6,458 bases of DNA from an uncultured Romboutsia sp. (GTDB taxonomy: Bacteria; Bacillota; Clostridia; Peptostreptococcales; Peptostreptococcaceae): NCBI GenBank assembly GCA_937907205.1, contig CALESE010000135.1, forward strand, positions 1 to 6,458, in the 5' to 3' direction. The notes beneath the pieces are model-generated. The model searched no databases and was not told the origin of the DNA. It saw only the letters and a list, made by a program, of their open reading frames with translations. The translations under genes were made by a program, and so were the position numbers. This document shows, piece after piece, positions 6,189 to 6,458 of the stretch. Positions within the stretch are counted from its first letter, which is position 1. Every line of letters begins with the position of its first letter.

Positions 6189-6458
6189 ATGAAAGTCTTA
6201 TTATCAGGAGGCGGTACTGGAGGTCATGTATATCCAGCTATTGCTATAGCAAACAGAATAAAAGAAGATTATCCAGATGCCGAAATACTATTTGTAGGTA
6301 CAGCAAAAGGTATAGAATCTGAAATAGTTCCTAAATATGGTTACAATATAGAAACTGTAACTGTACAAGGTTTTAAAAGAAAAATAGATTTAGATAATGT
6401 AAAAAGAGTATTTAAATTGTTTAAAGGATTAGAACAATCAAGAAAGGTAATTAAAAGA
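6189..6458 (+). CDS. murG: UDP-GlcNAc:lipid I N-acetylglucosaminyltransferase MurG, 3'-truncated (first 90 residues)
   Basis: Peripheral membrane glycosyltransferase (GT-B fold) on the cytoplasmic face that adds GlcNAc to lipid I to make lipid II. The window ends after 90 codons without a stop, about a quarter of the usual 350-370 residues. The N-terminus MKVLLSGGGTGGHVYPAIAI carries the glycine-rich GGTGGH loop (8-13) that is diagnostic for MurG, followed by the segment ILFVGTAKGIESEIVPKYG (33-51), also typical of the lipid-acceptor domain. The UDP-GlcNAc-binding C-terminal domain lies outside the window. AGGAG (6176-6180) is 8 nt before the ATG, and the gene starts 14 nt after the spoVE stop, so co-transcription is likely. 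Confidence 0.96.
   Translation, partial: MKVLLSGGGTGGHVYPAIAIANRIKEDYPDAEILFVGTAKGIESEIVPKYGYNIETVTVQGFKRKIDLDNVKRVFKLFKGLEQSRKVIKR

Noticed and set aside
6181..6189. ATG-ATA-TAA mini-ORF whose stop overlaps the murG start
   Set aside because: Its ATG directly abuts the Shine-Dalgarno, leaving no spacing for initiation, whereas the murG ATG is 8 nt away.
1..6458. Search for mobile elements, CRISPR repeats, tRNA or rRNA genes, riboswitches or foreign islands
   Set aside because: None was seen. The genes are co-directional, similar in base composition, and in standard dcw order with no disruption.

Overview
This window is a stretch of a dcw (division and cell wall) cluster from an AT-rich, spore-forming member of the Firmicutes. 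All genes are on the + strand. Their order is a SpoVD-type penicillin-binding protein (5' end cut off), murF, mraY, murD, an ftsW/spoVE-family SEDS gene, and murG (3' end cut off). The strong A/T bias, the single PASTA domain on the PBP, and the absence of murE between spoVD and murF fit Clostridia, and from memory most closely the Peptostreptococcaceae (Clostridioides, Paeniclostridium, Romboutsia and relatives). The species assignment is an inference; no database search was possible.

Layout: bases 1-1090 encode the C-terminal 362 residues of the PBP, with the catalytic SxxK, SxN and KTG motifs and a terminal PASTA domain. Bases 1091-1260 are the only sizeable intergenic gap (170 nt). It holds a 19-bp perfect inverted repeat that looks like a bidirectional intrinsic terminator, followed by a candidate sigma-A promoter and a strong ribosome binding site for murF. 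From 1261 to the end, murF, mraY, murD, spoVE and murG are packed with gaps of about 14 to 37 nt and look like one transcription unit.

Function: MurD and MurF are cytoplasmic ligases that add D-Glu and D-Ala-D-Ala to the UDP-MurNAc peptide. MraY moves the finished phospho-MurNAc-pentapeptide to undecaprenyl phosphate (lipid I). MurG adds GlcNAc (lipid II). The SEDS protein SpoVE/FtsW polymerises lipid II, and the class B PBP SpoVD crosslinks it. The window therefore covers lipid II synthesis plus a SEDS:bPBP synthase pair, but lacks the MurE step (addition of the third amino acid), which must be encoded elsewhere.

No novel system is evident. The points most worth a second look are the unusual translation start region of spoVE, where the only strong Shine-Dalgarno lies downstream of the in-frame start codons and inside a predicted hairpin; the terminator/promoter that separates spoVD from the mur genes; the missing murE; and a conserved-looking cysteine pair near the SpoVD active site.
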